A DNA stretch of 64,000 nucleotides from Whitmania pigra (GCA_021613335.1 JAJTWR010000113.1:536501-600500), one strand, 5' to 3'. Counted from the stretch's first letter, positions 1-14,800 are shown. Numbers and translations are program-made. Notes: generated from the sequence alone by a model not told the origin.

Positions 1-49
1 TTTAAACACCTCTTACCTTTGTTTACAAGGGAAAGTCCAATTAGATTAC

Positions 50-59
50 TATAAAAAGG
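50..59 (+). promoter_or_regulatory. TATA box of the DENND2-like gene
   Basis: The sequence TATAAAAAGG lies about 165 bp upstream of the first ATG of the DENN gene. A transcription start about 25-30 bp downstream (near 80) would leave a roughly 140-nt 5' UTR, with no ATG-initiated long frame before 223. Placement and motif are seen directly; promoter function is inferred. Confidence 0.5.
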
Positions 60-222
60 GCCCGCAGTGTCGTTAAGAGAGCGTCGTTGCTAGTTTTGTT
101 TTGGTGTTTGCGGAGAATGAAAATTCTGTCAAATTAAAGTGTTAGGATAGACGTGAAATATATATTTATAGCGCAAAACAAATGTTTTTTTTTGCGATAT
201 GTTATTTTAGGATAACATTTAA

Positions 223-3200
223 ATGGATGATAAAAATTGTTCAGTGATGGATATAAGTGATGTATTCGCTCGTCACCCACGACATCCTAGTTTAATACAT
301 ATTAAAAAATACAACGTCAAAGAAAGACGGAAGTTATTTGAAAAAGCACAAGAAGGTGATTCTGCAGAACAAAAGTTAGGTGAAAAGTCTTCAACCTACC
401 ATTCTATTCACTGCACATCATTAAATAAAAATGTCATCTCTAAAAAGTTATTAAATGTTTTTGAAGAGGATGAGATGCCAGTTGATGCCAATTCCAATTA
501 CATTCCAGTCACCACTTCAAAGCCATTTAAAACAAGCACAGCTCTTAACAATGAAAGATTGTCTAATGCAAGCAAAAATCTAAATTTTGGATCGAGTCAA
601 TCTTATGTTTCTAAACCTTTGGTAGTTTGTCCTCCAGTTCCTGTATTTGTTAGTCGTTTTGGATCAAACTTGAGGTCTGAAAACACAGAAAAGATTGCAA
701 AAAGTGAAAAGTTTGGTTATATAACTGACCAACCTTTCAAGTCAACTCTCATTTCTAAAGTTGTATGGACAGGAGTCTCTGAAACTCAAGAAAAATCAGA
801 TGGAAGCGAGAGCGGTGTCTTCCTGAATGATCCGGAAGGAACCTCCGACGAAAATTCTGTTTCTCCCTCAAAAATTGCGCCCCAGCTGCATTCCCCTTCG
901 CCAAGATCAAATCATTTGGATAATCATTCCAGTCGAACAAGCAAGACACAAAGCATTTATTCCAACACCAGACCAGTTCTTCCTCCAAAACCCCCAAGAC
1001 TTCTCACTCAAGTCAGCCATACTACAACAGAACTTAAAGCTGAAAAGTCAAAGCGTTCTTCATCTGCTTATGAATTCTTGTCTAACACTCATTCAGTCAA
1101 TCTTCCTATGCAAATGTTTCAAAACAGCCATAAGAATGTACAAAGGTGCTCAACATTTCCCATCAAGTCTCCAAGTACTTCCCCAGATGACAGGTCGCCC
1201 GACAAAATGCCCAACTTTCTCGTCTTTCAGAGCAAAGAATATTCATCGACCCCTCAAGATTTATTCCTTTGCAAGTCTGTTGGAGTTGCAGAAATGAAGG
1301 ATAAGTTTGAAAGACAGTCCATGTGCAGTGAGACCTCATCTGGGAACAGATCCATTCTCATCAACAAATCTGCAGAAAACCCTCATTCTAAAAAGAATTT
1401 ATTCAAACAACCAAAATCCAAAAAGTTTGTCAGCAAGAAAGACATCGACAACCCCAATTACGAACGAGTCCGAGCAGAGGACTTGAGGACGAAACCGCAG
1501 TCCAGAGTCACTTTCAAAGAATCGTACGAAGGAGATGACGGATTAGCGTCCAGATCGAAGTTTGGGACTGGAGACAAGAAATTGAACAAGAGATTTTCTA
1601 GTGTTCACGATGAGGATTGGAGGAATGAAATACTTGAGGAACCAACTTATGCTGATCCCCATGTGTTGGATAGAAGATTTGTTAGTCAGACCAACGTAGA
1701 TTTCGATGCAGCCGGTTATGCGATCCCCTCCCAAGAATTCTCCATGCAGTTTGTAGAGGTAGGTTAATTATACATTCCTTGTTGATTCATTCATTCTCCA
1801 TCCTTTGCTTAAGTTGACTTCATGCTTCATTCAGTCTTGCATTTGTTTACCATGCCATTAAAACTTGTTTCTATTGATTTCAATGCTAATCTTAAAATTA
1901 TAATGATGTATCATGCCGTGGATGCAAATGAATAATGTTGACCAGTTGAAAAGCTTATTGTAATTCAGGACTTATTTACCGTCGCATTATATTAATTACA
2001 TCGTTATGTATGTGCACAAACGTTGCTAAACTCAACCAACAGAAACTTGTTTATAGTTGCAAAGTACGCTGTTTATAACTCTTGTTAAAGTTCAAATAGA
2101 TTTCTAATTTATTGTACGAAACATGTACGAAGATAACATCTTTAAATGGACAGTAATTGTATTGTCTGCTTTCTGGTCACAACCGTCGCATGAATCATTA
2201 ACTGGCGCGTCATTTTCACACCATTAAATGAAACAAAAGCTCCTGACGAATCAGCATCATCGCATTACGTTTCGAAACAATTTTTAAAGAAATTAAAAAA
2301 ATAAACTTATTAGAATTATTGAATACGTTGGAAGTTATTAAATGTTCAACTGAATTCTTCAAAAGGATGATAACGATGAAAAGTCCGTCTATATGCGAGG
2401 ATTCTCAAAAGAAGAAAGATCTTACGTGAGTTGAACGGAGATTTCAAATTGCGTCATATTTCAAACATGGCTGTATAGACTAAAATTGATTAATTTGATT
2501 TCGTAGTTCAAATCAAAGGTCAGTGATGCCTATTCAATCCTCAGGATTGGCAACAACCTGTCAGATGACGTTGCCTTAATGACGAGATCAGGTGAGCATT
2601 TAAAATTCATTAATCTTCCTTCGTTACTCACTCGATGGTTAATGCGTTATCGTTCCTTTTAAATTATTTCCTCGTTGTTTCAAATCACATCTTGCAGAGC
2701 ATGCCAGCCTGAGTTCAGAAGCATTTTATTATAAATTTAGTATAGTAATCACTGTCACATTCAAATGCGCCTCGGCATTGAGTGCTGTTTGAAAAAATTC
2801 TTTCGCTTATTATTGCTTCAGTCACTTTCCCACGACTTGCGGATCTTAGAGGTTATCTCGGTTGCACTGGTAAAGTTTTAAGCTCTGCTGCTGTCCACGT
2901 TCTAATGAGATCTTCAGATGCAACTTATTTTGTCGGATTATGTCTCAAATGATTCTTCACTAGTTTCACTTTGTAGCTGTTTGTTATTTAAAAATTTAGT
3001 CGTTTCGTTAATTTATTCAATGATTGTATTATGTTAAGTAAGGTTGTTATCGTAATGATTTCTCATGATTCTCTCGCAAAACACACATCTCAAATTATAA
3101 TGCTCTTTTCATCCTGCAGCTTTCTGAAATTAGGTTTAGCTGTCGTGTATTTGAGTTGGCTGGTCCCATCCAGAAGAGCGCTAGGTTGTAACATAATAGA

Positions 3201-6200
3201 CATTAAATAAACATTATTGTTAATTCATTAATCGTGTGGACAATTAACTGACTTATTTAAATCAAATTCACATAAGTTATTCAGTTAGAACATCAGATGT
3301 TTCTATGTCAGAATTTTCCCACGGGTTCTCAGCACGACGGTTCTTCAGTTATCGCCTCAAATAAAAATTCAAGTCACGAGACTTTCAGGAATGCTTCCGA
3401 ATTATTTCTGAATTTTATTGACATTAAATGCCATTAATAAATGACATTAAAAAAAACTAGCAATAGATAAAAATGGACGATCATGATAATGATAGTAAAT
3501 AAGAGGGATGATTTCAAAGATAATTAGCTTGGATGGAACCTGAGGCTCGAATTAACTTGACACGAACGAGGACCATCAATGAAGCTGCAAGCGGCTGTTA
3601 ATAGATTCGCTCTTCCAACGATTGCTTTGCATTCCACTTCTGGCTGGATACGCGACTTGTATTGCTGCTTGTAGTGCTGCTTGTATTACTCGACGACTCA
3701 TCAGTTGCTTGCATTGAACTTTCACTAACTACAGTTGCGTAAAAGACGATGATAGAAACAATAGTTTCACTTTCCTTGCAACCGGTTTCTCTCTTTCTGA
3801 ATGAGCGAACGTATTCCTTGAAACTTTAAATCTGAACTACCATGAGCTTGTTGAGTTTAATTTTACGGTTTCCTCAACGCTTTAGTTGAGATCATTACAT
3901 TCAGTGCTGACGTGACATGATCAATTTAATTATTTTAAATATCATAATTCTTAATTGAAAAAGGTCACTCGTCGTTGCCTGATTCTCACACGAGCATTAG
4001 TGTCGTTTTAATGATGATGATAACAAAATATTAATAATAATAGTAATAATAAACGGCACTGCCACATTGATTCAACGCTTTCAGTATCGGCTGGTAACAT
4101 TCCAAAAAGCGGAAGTGCATCAGATCACTTGGATTTCATAGAACACGAGAAGAGACTTAATTATGTTTCCACAATCAGAAGGCTGACGGTTCGTGTGAAA
4201 TTCCTCCAACATTCACTGATGCTTCAGTGGTGATTTCAATTCACAGTTCAAGAATGTGTCAAAGTATGAACAAGTGAAATCTAATCTCAACGTCGGATTG
4301 TTTGAATACGCGCTCATAGTGGCTTTGAAACCACCCACGAGTGAAGATGATAACGAAATTGATGACGACGACAACTTTTCATCAAATTATTCTAAGACTG
4401 ACACCATATTCTCCTGGCCTGAGAGTGTTAGTACCTCACTTTTTGCTGTTACAAGCTGTAATATGTTCACGTTCACGTACATCGTTCTACGATGGTCAGA
4501 TGTGCATATCGCGTGTTACATTTTCAGTTAACCAAAACTGGTATTTTTTATGTTCCGTTTTAAGAGATATATTTTATATTTTATTTCTTTGAAAGCTTGA
4601 AGAATCGGACCTCATGACATCAAACTTTTGCTTTCCGGATGCTTCGAGGTGGCGAACAGGTTCTCAGCTGTCTGGGTCTGTATTGTCATAAAATAGTAAA
4701 CAAATGTTTTGTCAATTGTTAACGTTTTATTATTCTTTTATTTATATTTGTTAGCTCGCTTATTATTAACACATTGATTAACAAATATTAATAATGAGAC
4801 GTTGTGGATTAAAAGTTGTAAATGGTCCAATGATGCTTGCAGAGAAATGTTCTGTTTCTTCCTAACAACTGGCACAGGTGACAGAAAGTTCTGTTGGTGT
4901 CTCAGATATCAGGTTAGCTCAAATAAATATATAAATTTCTGATTTGAGCAAGCCAATGTTAAATTTTTTAAATTTAGCCTATAAACTCTGATCTACCTGA
5001 GGCCATATGTGTTGTGAGCATGATAGGAGAGGCAGGCTTTTATCAACAACTCTTGAACAGTGTCAGGGAGGCCAGAATGCATTCTCTCGAGTTGGCCCAG
5101 GAAACACTTAAATCTGCCCATCAACTCAAACTTCCCAGGCCCAACCAAGAACTTTACATCAATGCTTGCGTTGGTTTTATTATATAAGTTGATAAATCGT
5201 GTCCATGTCATTGTTTTATTAGCAAGAGCTATCCTTGTTTTTAGGATCACGAGGGCTTTAAATACACAGGGGTTCTGAAGAGAATGACCGAATCGCACTA
5301 CAGCACAGTAGGTAACAATGCTGTTTGACCAGAATAAGATAACAACAGATTGCAGATAAGTTAAGTAGTAAGAAGCATCAAAAGATAAAAATAATTTTTA
5401 ATAAAAAAAAAGTTATTTCAATTACTGATGGAGCTTTGATTTCAAGGCAAGGTTTGGTCAGCTGGTGAATAGCCTTCCCATCAGTCTGTTGATTCAAGTA
5501 GTGGCTACTATGTTGCTGGAAAGGAGAATCATTCTGCTTGCTGAACAATTAAGGTATGATGATTTGGGTGTTGATGACGATGATAATGATAATGATAATA
5601 ATGCAGGCATTAGTGGTGATAATGGTTTAGTGCCAGTAATTGCAAAATAATAGGTTACTTCTTGGGATAAGAAATGGAATGTTTTAATTTGAGCATAAAC
5701 TTAAGAATTACTGAGATGAGAAACATTTTTTTTGCTTTGCTGATGATATTCAATACTGAATTGAACATGATGCCAATCACAAAACAGTGATTGCTAATAT
5801 CAATAATATTTCTCATGATGATTAATTGCATACAATAATTCATTTATTTGTGCAGAGAAATTAAGTAATTATTTCGATGACTTAATTTTCTCAAAACAGT
5901 ACTCTTAGTTCCTGTATTTTGTCCCTATCGACCTTGTTGTATCCATTCACATGGCCCCACACCCTCATCACAGTCCTTCCACCCTCCCTATTGGAGCTCA
6001 TCCACTCCCCGACCCCATACATCCTGGGCATGTTCTCGTCCTATCGCAACTTCATTCACGATTCCTCTCTCGACGAGGTTGGTTTAATCTAAAAAATGCT
6101 AAATTAGTTATATCTGCCACTTACCTGTGCAATTCATACAGGTGCTGGTGGTAGACCTGGATGAGGGTTGCTTTGTCAGATATGTAGGTGATGAAAGCAG

Positions 6201-7507
6201 AATCCTGCCAAAAAAAATTCAAAAGGCTCTAACTTTGGCACTTTCTGATGTTCCAAAAGGTATGAAGTTTGTTCCTTAAAGTTTTATGCTGGATTATGCT
6301 AACAGGCATTTAATCATGACAAACTCAATGTTTAATGTGTGATGAATTTGATTTGATTTGCAACCTGCCATTGCTAAAATGAACTTGTGTTAAGTAATTA
6401 TAAGGTTTATTTTTTTCATTTTAAACATTTCATCTCTGAGATTGTTGATATTATTTTTGCAAAATAAAACAACAATTATGATGCATAAATTTTAAATGTT
6501 TGAAGAGAATGGAATGAGATCATGTGGGATCACAGATGTGACGTTGACTGAAGCTTACCTCAGGATGTTTGTGGAAATGTGCGGTCACTACAAAGATTTC
6601 ATCTCATTCTCAGCCAGCACCGGCAACACATTCCAAGTTAGAGCAATGAGTTTGCTTAATTGACAAAATCTTTAAGTTTTTGTATGTTTATCATTTTTAT
6701 CAAAAACAATTTAAAGCTAAATTTTCCACATTATTTTTGCATGTTTCTTTAAGACATCAAACTAAACCACATAGACATTAAGAGAATGTTGCGATGGAGA
6801 AATCCATTAACAACTTTTCTAATTTTCTAAATTATAAGTTTACTTCAATTATGTTTATTTGTGAATTTTCATTAACTTTTCATCAAATTTCATGTACTTT
6901 TTAGGTGCCAAGTTATTGTTATTGCTTTAATGATTATTTAGTTGATAAATTTTGTTGTAATTAAATAAAGTTTTATTGTAAATATCTTAAGATTGGTTAA
7001 ATTTTGATGGCCTTAAAATTTCAGGGGGAGGAATTTGTGAAAACAATTTCTTCAAGTAGCATTCGCCTCTTCTTGGAGTGGTTTAGCAGAACTCAAATGT
7101 TTCAAGTTTTTATTCACGACAGGATGAAGGAATCTTTCGTCGAGGGTTAGTTTTCAGAAATGTGTGTGCATCCCATAAAACATGGTGCAACCATAATAGT
7201 AGACGGATGGATGTCTCTTGAACTTTACATATTGCAAAATTTCATGTTAATTTTAGACTTATTTGATCAACGAATTGAAGAATACAAGAAAGAGATGGAA
7301 GGCTTCAACAACTCGGCCAATAAATTCATGCGCAGCAAATTTTTCAACTTCTTCAAGAGCTATGGTAACCATCTTTTTAGTTTTTCATGTATTCCTCAAT
7401 GTTTAATAGATTAAATTCAGACTAAATAAAATAAATATTGATAATAATTTCATATCACATAATTAGGAAGCAAGATTAAGAAATCTTTGAAGAGCACCTT
7501 TGACTGA
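223..7507 (+). CDS. DENND2: DENN domain-containing protein 2-like Rab GEF (multi-exon)
   Basis: DENN proteins are guanine-nucleotide exchange factors for Rab GTPases; DENND2 members are linked to Rab9 and endosome-to-Golgi traffic. Exon 1 (223-1758) encodes a 512-residue low-complexity Ser/Pro/Lys-rich region with a PPKPPRL SH3-ligand-like motif, as in DENND2 N-termini. Further exons with matching GT-AG sites and phases: 2366-2425, 2507-2591, 4247-4426 (uDENN, LFEYALIVALKPP), 4596-4659 (FCFPD), 4845-4912, 5002-5169, 5462-5553, 5900-6077 (cDENN, SPTPYILGMFSSYR), 6142-6259 (VLVVDLDEGCFVRYVGDE), 6506-6636, 7025-7145, 7257-7364 and 7467-7507, ending at TGA 7505-7507. The phase between 2591 and 4247 does not close, so at least one small exon is missing from this model. 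Exons 2 and 3 are the least certain because they sit in the poorly conserved linker. Confidence 0.88.
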
Positions 7508-9239
7508 TCCAGAGACTTCTCCATGCAATGCTTAAAAGTCTTACCTCTCACCTCAGAGTCCATTGTGTTTATTTCCAGTCAATTGGTTAAATATATGTCC
7601 ACATATAAATGGTAGATCTTGTTCATATAAGTTTTGCTTTTATAAGATGTTTTCAAAACCACATTCAATCAAAAATTGTTAAATGATTATGTACTTTCAA
7701 TGTCCTTGCAGTTGCAATGGATTTAGTTGCAGGTATTTGTTATTGATTTGTAAAATGTTAAGTCTCATTTATAATGTTTACATTCTTTCAATATGAAGTG
7801 ATCATTTAAATGTTGAGGTTATTCTGAATAGTATTAAGTTGCTCTATGATGTTCACTACGCCAAGTGCCTTTTTGGAAATCTGTTTTGAAATATTATATG
7901 AAAAATGATTCGACATCTTTAAATTTTATTTACAGCTACATCGTGAAACTAGTTTTTCACTAAATCAAACTTGATGAAGATCTCTGTTGTTGTTTTTAAA
8001 AAATTAATGATTAGTAGTTTGAGGCATGAGTTTCTTTTTAGGAGAAGCAAGAGACAAATTTGAAATTTAAATGAATAGTTAATGAATTACACATTGTTAG
8101 AAGGTAAATGGCTAAAATTTGAGTTTAAATAAACAATCGTTTATAATGTTAAATCATTTATGTGTAACTACATGCTTTAACTTTATGTTAATGATATCAA
8201 TAAAATGCGGAAAGTTGGAGGCATTCCTGTTATGGTCTGACACCCTTAGCCATCAAGATAATGCCCAAGAGATATACATCTGAGCAGATGCTTTAGCCAA
8301 GAGATAAAAGTGAAGGCATTGATATGGCCAGCCCGAGCTCAAACTGACCTTAATCCTATTGAACTGCTTGGGATAAGTTGTCCGGACTTGTGCACAAAAA
8401 TGGAAGGCAATTTAACTGTAAGTCAGAGTCGTAGGATGCCATCAGGACTGCCTGGAATCAGACTTTATAAAAGAATTAATTTTGTCAAAAGACAGAAGCT
8501 TTTTTTTTAAATAGTAAAAAATATAATTTTACATTAAATAACTTTTTATGTAAAAAATTAATTTTTATCGTTATTATTGACTTTTCACGTTTACTTCCCA
8601 TCTTTTAGTCACTGCAAAAACACATTATGGGATATTTTTACTAATTTTGAAAATAAACTTTACCAAATTTAAAAATAACTTTGGAAGCACCTCAATTTGA
8701 GTAAATTTTATGGCATATTAGTTGAGAGATCGTCAAAAGTCGGGTACTTCCTGTACATATTAGTTATTTCCTGAACCATCTTGCTGAAATATTTTTTTAA
8801 TTTTTTTTATTGAACAAAGTTGCTGCCGTCTGAAACCCCATACCATTTGAGGTGGTATCTATCGGCGCTTTTTCTCTGTTTAAATCATTACTGCACGGCA
8901 TAGATTTCTCAAAATTTTCATAAATTACTGACTAATTGTCTATGAATTTTGCTTTTCCTCGCCCGATATTGAGTGTCTTTTTTTTATTTTTGCTGATTAT
9001 GGTCGTATTAGTGGCTACTAGCCCTTCGACCGATTAACTAACTCTACGCAACACCGCATGCCCAGCAGCAACAAGAAACTGAGTCGGGCAAACAATGTCA
9101 CCGTTAGTTACTGTCGTTAATAAAAAGCACTCAACTACTCGAGTTTTCATTTACTAGTTTTGGGAAGAAAATTCGTTAACCAATAAGAAGAAAAAGGTCA
9201 GCCAACTTCATTTCCAATCAAGCTTGTATGGGCAAAAAT
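7508..9239. other. Intergenic region between DENND2 and SETD6
   Basis: AT-rich DNA between two convergent genes. It holds the likely DENND2 3' UTR (an AATAAA-type signal near 8201), the Tc1/mariner relic at 8290-8485, and a less AT-rich stretch near 8820-9110 in which I recognise no gene or repeat family. Confidence 0.6.
8290..8485 (+). mobile_element. Tc1/mariner transposase C-terminal relic
   Basis: A short open stretch encodes LIWPARAQTDLNPIELLG, which matches the conserved WPAQSPDLNPIE block around the third catalytic acid of Tc1/mariner DDE transposases. The following residues (MPSGLPGIRLYKRI) resemble the end of such transposases. The first two catalytic residues, the DNA-binding domain and any inverted repeats are absent, so this is a fossil fragment of about 200 bp. 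The motif is seen directly; family membership is established knowledge. Confidence 0.7.
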
Positions 9240-11809
9240 TTATTTTGTGCACTCCCTAAACTTCTCTAGTATTCGCAACTGCCCACATCTAACATAAGCA
9301 GAAAAAAGTTTTCTCTTAAAATTTGAAGACTGATTTGAGACTTCACCGGCAGCCATGATGAATGTCTCCTCATCCTTCAGAGACCTCGGATATTTTCCAA
9401 TGAGGAACTGAATCCACCTACAAGTTAAACAGCAATGCAAATATTTTTGATTAAAGTTTTTACAAACTGCCATTCGACACACCTATGCAAAATTTTCTTC
9501 AGTTTGTGATCAAGCTTCAAAATGCTTTCTGAAAAATAAATGTTTAAAATATGAAATGATATCAATAATTAATAGTAAAACAATTAATTAAACAAACCAA
9601 TTGAAAGTGATTCATCACTTTCCTCGTCACTGAACCAGCCATCCTTATCTTCCAGATAAGAAAATTCTTTCTCATCCATTTGTATCACCTGACGCAACAA
9701 ATATTTAGCATAATTTAATAAATGTATCAAACTATCAAAATGTATCATTATAATTTATCTGAAAACCACCAACTTTAAAAACTTCTAACAACTGTTCTTC
9801 AGTCAGGACTCCCTCTGGACCCAGCACAAAACATCCATCCACTGGAATATAACCCTAGGAATTCAGTTTGGATTGTTGTTCATGTTAATGGAATCAGTTT
9901 AAGTAAATTTAACTCGAAATAAATCTTTATGCTTACTGTTTTCAGCAGGAAATTCCACTTTCTATTGAACAGATCCTTATCTGTTTGATCCTGGAGCAGA
10001 ATGTTGTACAAATCTGATGTTGAAGCATCCACCTGGATCAAATTAATATTAAACATCTTGGGAAAGAAATAGAATAAGTTGAATAACTGACAGTGTCATA
10101 GGCAGCCAATGAAGGTTCTTCAGCATAGCCATACATGTGCAGAAGTTGACCATTAGACAGCTCACCATAAGTGTTGAAAATCTCTTCTCCCTGTTGGGCG
10201 AAGTTTTACGGAAAGTTACAAACAATTCTTTAGCGAGTGAAATCAAAAAAATCCCCAACTTGTTTGATGTTTCTAGTTGCCACCATGTTTAGAAAATCTT
10301 TCTTGAATTCAAGTTGTGCATTGTTCTTGCTGATGTGATTTAAAATGTCTGCCAGTGGCACCATTATAGGAGGATTGGGAGTCATTTCCTCATCATCACT
10401 ATCATCATCATCATCCTCAGTGATGGAAGGCTTGGTGAAGCTGTAAGCCATCACAAAAGCAACCATCTTTTTAAATAACTCCATGGAGATTTTCAATGGA
10501 CTGCAGAATTTTAATTAATTTAATAAGCCTTTGTTTATTTATGGAAAACATTTTTCATTCATTTACATTTATTTATTATTTAAATTTTTATTTATTAATG
10601 ATAACAATAATAATAACTATTTATAGTGAAAACTGCTGCTTTCGCAATGAATGCTCACACTTTACAATGATCTTGAATACACAGATAATGGCTAATTATG
10701 AAACAAAATCTATTTAAAGACATGAACTCACTCAAAGAATGCCTTATTCTTCATCACAAATGGCAAGACAATGGAATGATATTCTTCAGTTAATGATGTC
10801 ACATCTCTTGAAATCAAATCCTTCAATGAAGTTCCTTGAAGCTCATTATTGATTTCTTCTCTTAAAATTATTCAAGAGAATGTCAATTAATTATATAGAA
10901 AATATATAAGAACACTCACTACCGGTGCCATGAAAACAATTCTATCAACATTACAAAAAGATATTCAATGACTAACTCATCCCAAAACATAGGAATATCA
11001 AATTGGATATCTGGAACCATATCAAAATATGGTCTCCACTTTGAATGTTCTTTTGTGTATTCATACATGAGAGTCAGCAGCAATGGAACCCACCCACTTT
11101 TGCTTTTGAGTTCATTGTTAGCTGAAAATTTATTCAATTTGTTAAAAGTAACAAATGAATTTTTGTCCATGCATTACAATTGAAATATTAATTTTGTGGG
11201 AATGTTAGTTACAATCTATACTAGGAATGGAATGTAATGATCAATGGAATATTATGTTCTAACCTATTTATGGTCCCATTTCTTAATTAATAAGTTATAT
11301 TTTAAATTCGTTATGTTTTTAAATAATTAATGAATCTTTCTCATACAAATTCAAAATAATGTGAATAAACTCATACAACCTTTCTGTATCACTTCTCCTA
11401 TTTCAGAATTTTCTGGAGCAAGATAAGCAAGATGAGGTACTGTAAAAATAACCTCGCCGCTATGTATATCGCTGTTTGCAATCAATCCCCACCCTGAACA
11501 AACATCTTTCTTCGACACGGAAACCTACAGAGTTAATCACCTAATAACTGAAAACTTAAAGTTTCTTCATACAAATAAAACAAATGGTTGCCCACTCTAG
11601 TGAATTTCAATATTTTGAAGCAATTGCAACATAAACTGGACACATTTAAAGGAATAGATTAATCATCTCACTTTGTTCAAGTGGAGTCCATTGTTTAACA
11701 TCCATTCATTGAAATTACTCAATCTCTTTTCATCTCCAAGATCAAACTTGTACTTTTTGTTTGCAACTTCACTAGGATCATCCATGTCATGGCAACGCTT
11801 CGTGGACAT
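9240..11809 (-). CDS. SETD6: SETD6-like N-lysine methyltransferase
   Basis: SET-domain protein lysine methyltransferase of the SETD6/Rubisco LSMT type; mammalian SETD6 methylates RelA and other proteins in the nucleus. Eleven exons join in phase: 11672-11809 (ATG at 11809), 11380-11524, 10977-11121, 10732-10860, 10260-10500, 10092-10190, 9937-10032, 9774-9854, 9598-9688, 9483-9528 and 9240-9417 (TAA). Diagnostic blocks are SGWGLIA (start of SET), [47 protein letters not shown] (the conserved NH motif) and [21 protein letters not shown] (final SET tyrosines), followed by a Rubisco LSMT substrate-binding domain. An acidic insert ([12 protein letters not shown]) precedes the [10 protein letters not shown] block. 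All splice sites are GT-AG. The gene looks intact at about 460 residues, similar to human SETD6. Confidence 0.93.
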
Positions 11810-14800
11810 CTCGCGCCGTGGTTTGCAAAAAACAAAACAAAACACGAGTTTATTTACACTTGCCTCCAAAGATTAAAATCGAAACATTTTCCAGTGTTTT
11901 ATTTTAAAGCATCAATAATTTCGTAATATCATTCAAGTCCAAATCATCTCAGCTATGCAAAAGACTATAATCAATCAAATAAATAAATAATCATAATATC
12001 ATTTTATGCATACCTTCATAACTAATGAATTTTTAGAAATGACAATCTGATTACTTTGACGCTTGATTTCATTGTATTGACTAACCGTTACTACTATCAA
12101 ATTTGTGAGAATACAATCATTATTTTAAAAAACAAAAATTATGATATAAACATTGCTCAAAACATAAATCAAAACAAAAATTATGGTTTCCGAAGATCAA
12201 ACAACCATCATGCAGATGATTATTCTTATTACCAACTATATCGTTTAGTGTGATAATTAATAGGTTAGAATGGAAATTTATTCTGTGCATAAATCTTGAA
12301 AAAAGAGTTTTTACAAACACCGAAATCGCCATCACGCGGGAATAATAGGTACTATCGGTTAGAAAGTAAAAAGGTATGATAGACCATTTAAAAATTAATT
12401 TGAGCACATTAATTTTGCATTTAGAGCATTGAGAATCATTTCAATATATGCTCAGGATAATAAATGTTTGAATTATGTAATAAAATTAACCATATATTTG
12501 ATGCGATTCGAATATTATATTAATGATTAAAGAATTATCAGACATGCAATAAATCCGATTTGTTCGATAATAGTCTCTTCAACACTTGCGAAGTGTAAGT
12601 CCTGGGTAACCCCACTTGGCCTTCGAACTCTTCTGCTGGATCTCACTCGGTAGATGGTTTTAGTTCCTGTTGCTGGCTACTGATGATGAAATCATGCTAA
12701 TTTCAAGCTAATTGCTGGTTTTAGTTATTACTGACTGGCTTTATTCTGCATACCCTTATAAAGGTGAGCAATCCAAAAGTCGTGTGAAATCATCACACAA
12801 CTAGAATTTGTTTTTAAATGGAAAGTTAGGTAATACTTTGTTATTGGTGGTTTTTTCTAATTTTTGTATTTCGATTTGAACTACAACGCTATTGCCAGTG
12901 TTGACAACAGATTCTCAGCAATGGAAGTTTATAGGAATAAGACTTTTTTTGAATAGAATGCTAAAGTAATTGCTTAGGAACTTCAGCAATGATTCAAATC
13001 GTTGTAGCCAAATGAAACGTTCACTCGCGAGAATCCATGAAGGGCTAAAAAGATCCTTAAAGAACGTGCGATGATTAGGCAGAAACATCATTTGAGGTAG
13101 GAGCAGCCCCCTGACTTTAAATGAAAAAAAAAATCATCTTCTCATTGTGAGTTGTGCGAAGGTCTTCCCGCCTCCCCCTTTAAAAAAAAGCTGAAATGAC
13201 TTCCATGAGATTAGGTAGTGTTTTTTTTTTGCAGTTAATGGTTTAAAATTATGGAAACAATTTCAAGAGAACTTTGTTTCAGCCAAAAAGGTTGAAATGA
13301 TGGTCATTCGTGGAACGGTCTCGCCAGCCTGCTGAGTGCGTGAGATGTGCAAAACGGCAGTTGCGAATTAGTGTTGGCGTTATGTAGCCATTAATTCTGG
13401 GGTCCTCACCACCGTTGTGCGTCACACAGCGTAGCGTCGCGCAACGTTAACCTTGTTCTTATGAAATTTGAGCGCTCTGTGATACATCACTGCCTTTGGT
13501 AACATTTCTTTACATTTGTTGCTACAACAAGAGACGCTGAGATTTTTAATTAAACTTTTAGTAACAATCCGTTTTCTCATTGACCCTGGACTCGTACGAC
13601 GCCTATCTTGAATTATTTGAGAGCGCTCTCTAAAATCCCAATCAATACTGAGCTGTTCTGTTTACGTTTTGTCTTCTCTTACAATAATCTTGATTGACGT
13701 CTAGTAACTCTTAAAATTACCCATTAAAATCACTTGGTATTATATGCATTTCTCTTATTATAATTACATTATTATTATTAGTGGTAGTATTTAAGCTCGG
13801 GAATTGATGCGATACTTGAAATCAGGCTATATGTTCAAACGAAAACCATTATGCTTTGTGGATACACCGATGAAAGAGGCCTAATAGACGTGCACAAGAA
13901 AGTGTTTTGCATTCATATCTACTCATACGCGGATTTTAATGATTTGAGTTGTGGATTTGATGTGCGTAGACAGGCTGCATTGAAAATATACGGATCCCTC
14001 TATCTGAAATGATCTCAGAAATTTGAAAGAGGCGAAAAATGTTAACCGTTAACTAATTTTTTATGAGTTCTTCGAAACATTGGTCAGGCCCGATTCAAAA
14101 TACTAGGGGTCTACGGTATTAAGTGGTCAGGGTGGGGCTAGCGTAGTCGAGAAAATTGCATTGCCTGCTCAATATTTGAAAAAATCGCTACCCCTCCCAT
14201 ACCCCTCTCAAAGAGATGCACGACTGTGAACTACTAGGCACTCGAGGCTTGGAGAAAATAATATAGAGCGAGCCAGTTGTGAGGTGCTGGCTTCTTCAGC
14301 CATTTGCAATTTTCGCATATATGTTGTCTCCGTGACAAAAATTAAATCGTTAATTGAATTTCTTCTTACGTCTCAAATTTTTGGTAATCTGCGTTTAGGA
14401 CGCACACCAACGGAGTTTAGCGTGATTATTGTTCAGGTTCGTTACCAAATTCTTCGAAAACCAGTTTGATGAAGATAAACATTGTTGCGCTGGATACGTT
14501 GTAAAGAGTTTTACGTGATAGATGTGACCCGATTACTTTTTCAAGGTCATTCATTTTGAGAATTATTTACCAAATTGATGAAGACATATATTCGTGGTTC
14601 TTAGAAGCCATGTTACAAACTAAATCTTGACCTTCTTCAGTGCTGTTATTTGTCTATATTTGTATTTTTGTGAACTATACAACGCCGTTATCTTTTAAAA
14701 TTTTGTTATTCTACTTTTGTTTACTTCAAATTGTCTTCTTGACATCAGATGTAGCATGATCCTTAAATATGTGATTCGTTGGTTCATAGCTTCACCATTT

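Noticed and set aside
12056..12407. Overlapping frames of 65 and 95 codons on both strands between SETD6 and GATAD2
   Set aside because: Strongly AT-driven composition (Asn, Ile, Lys, Tyr), no recognisable motif and no splice context.
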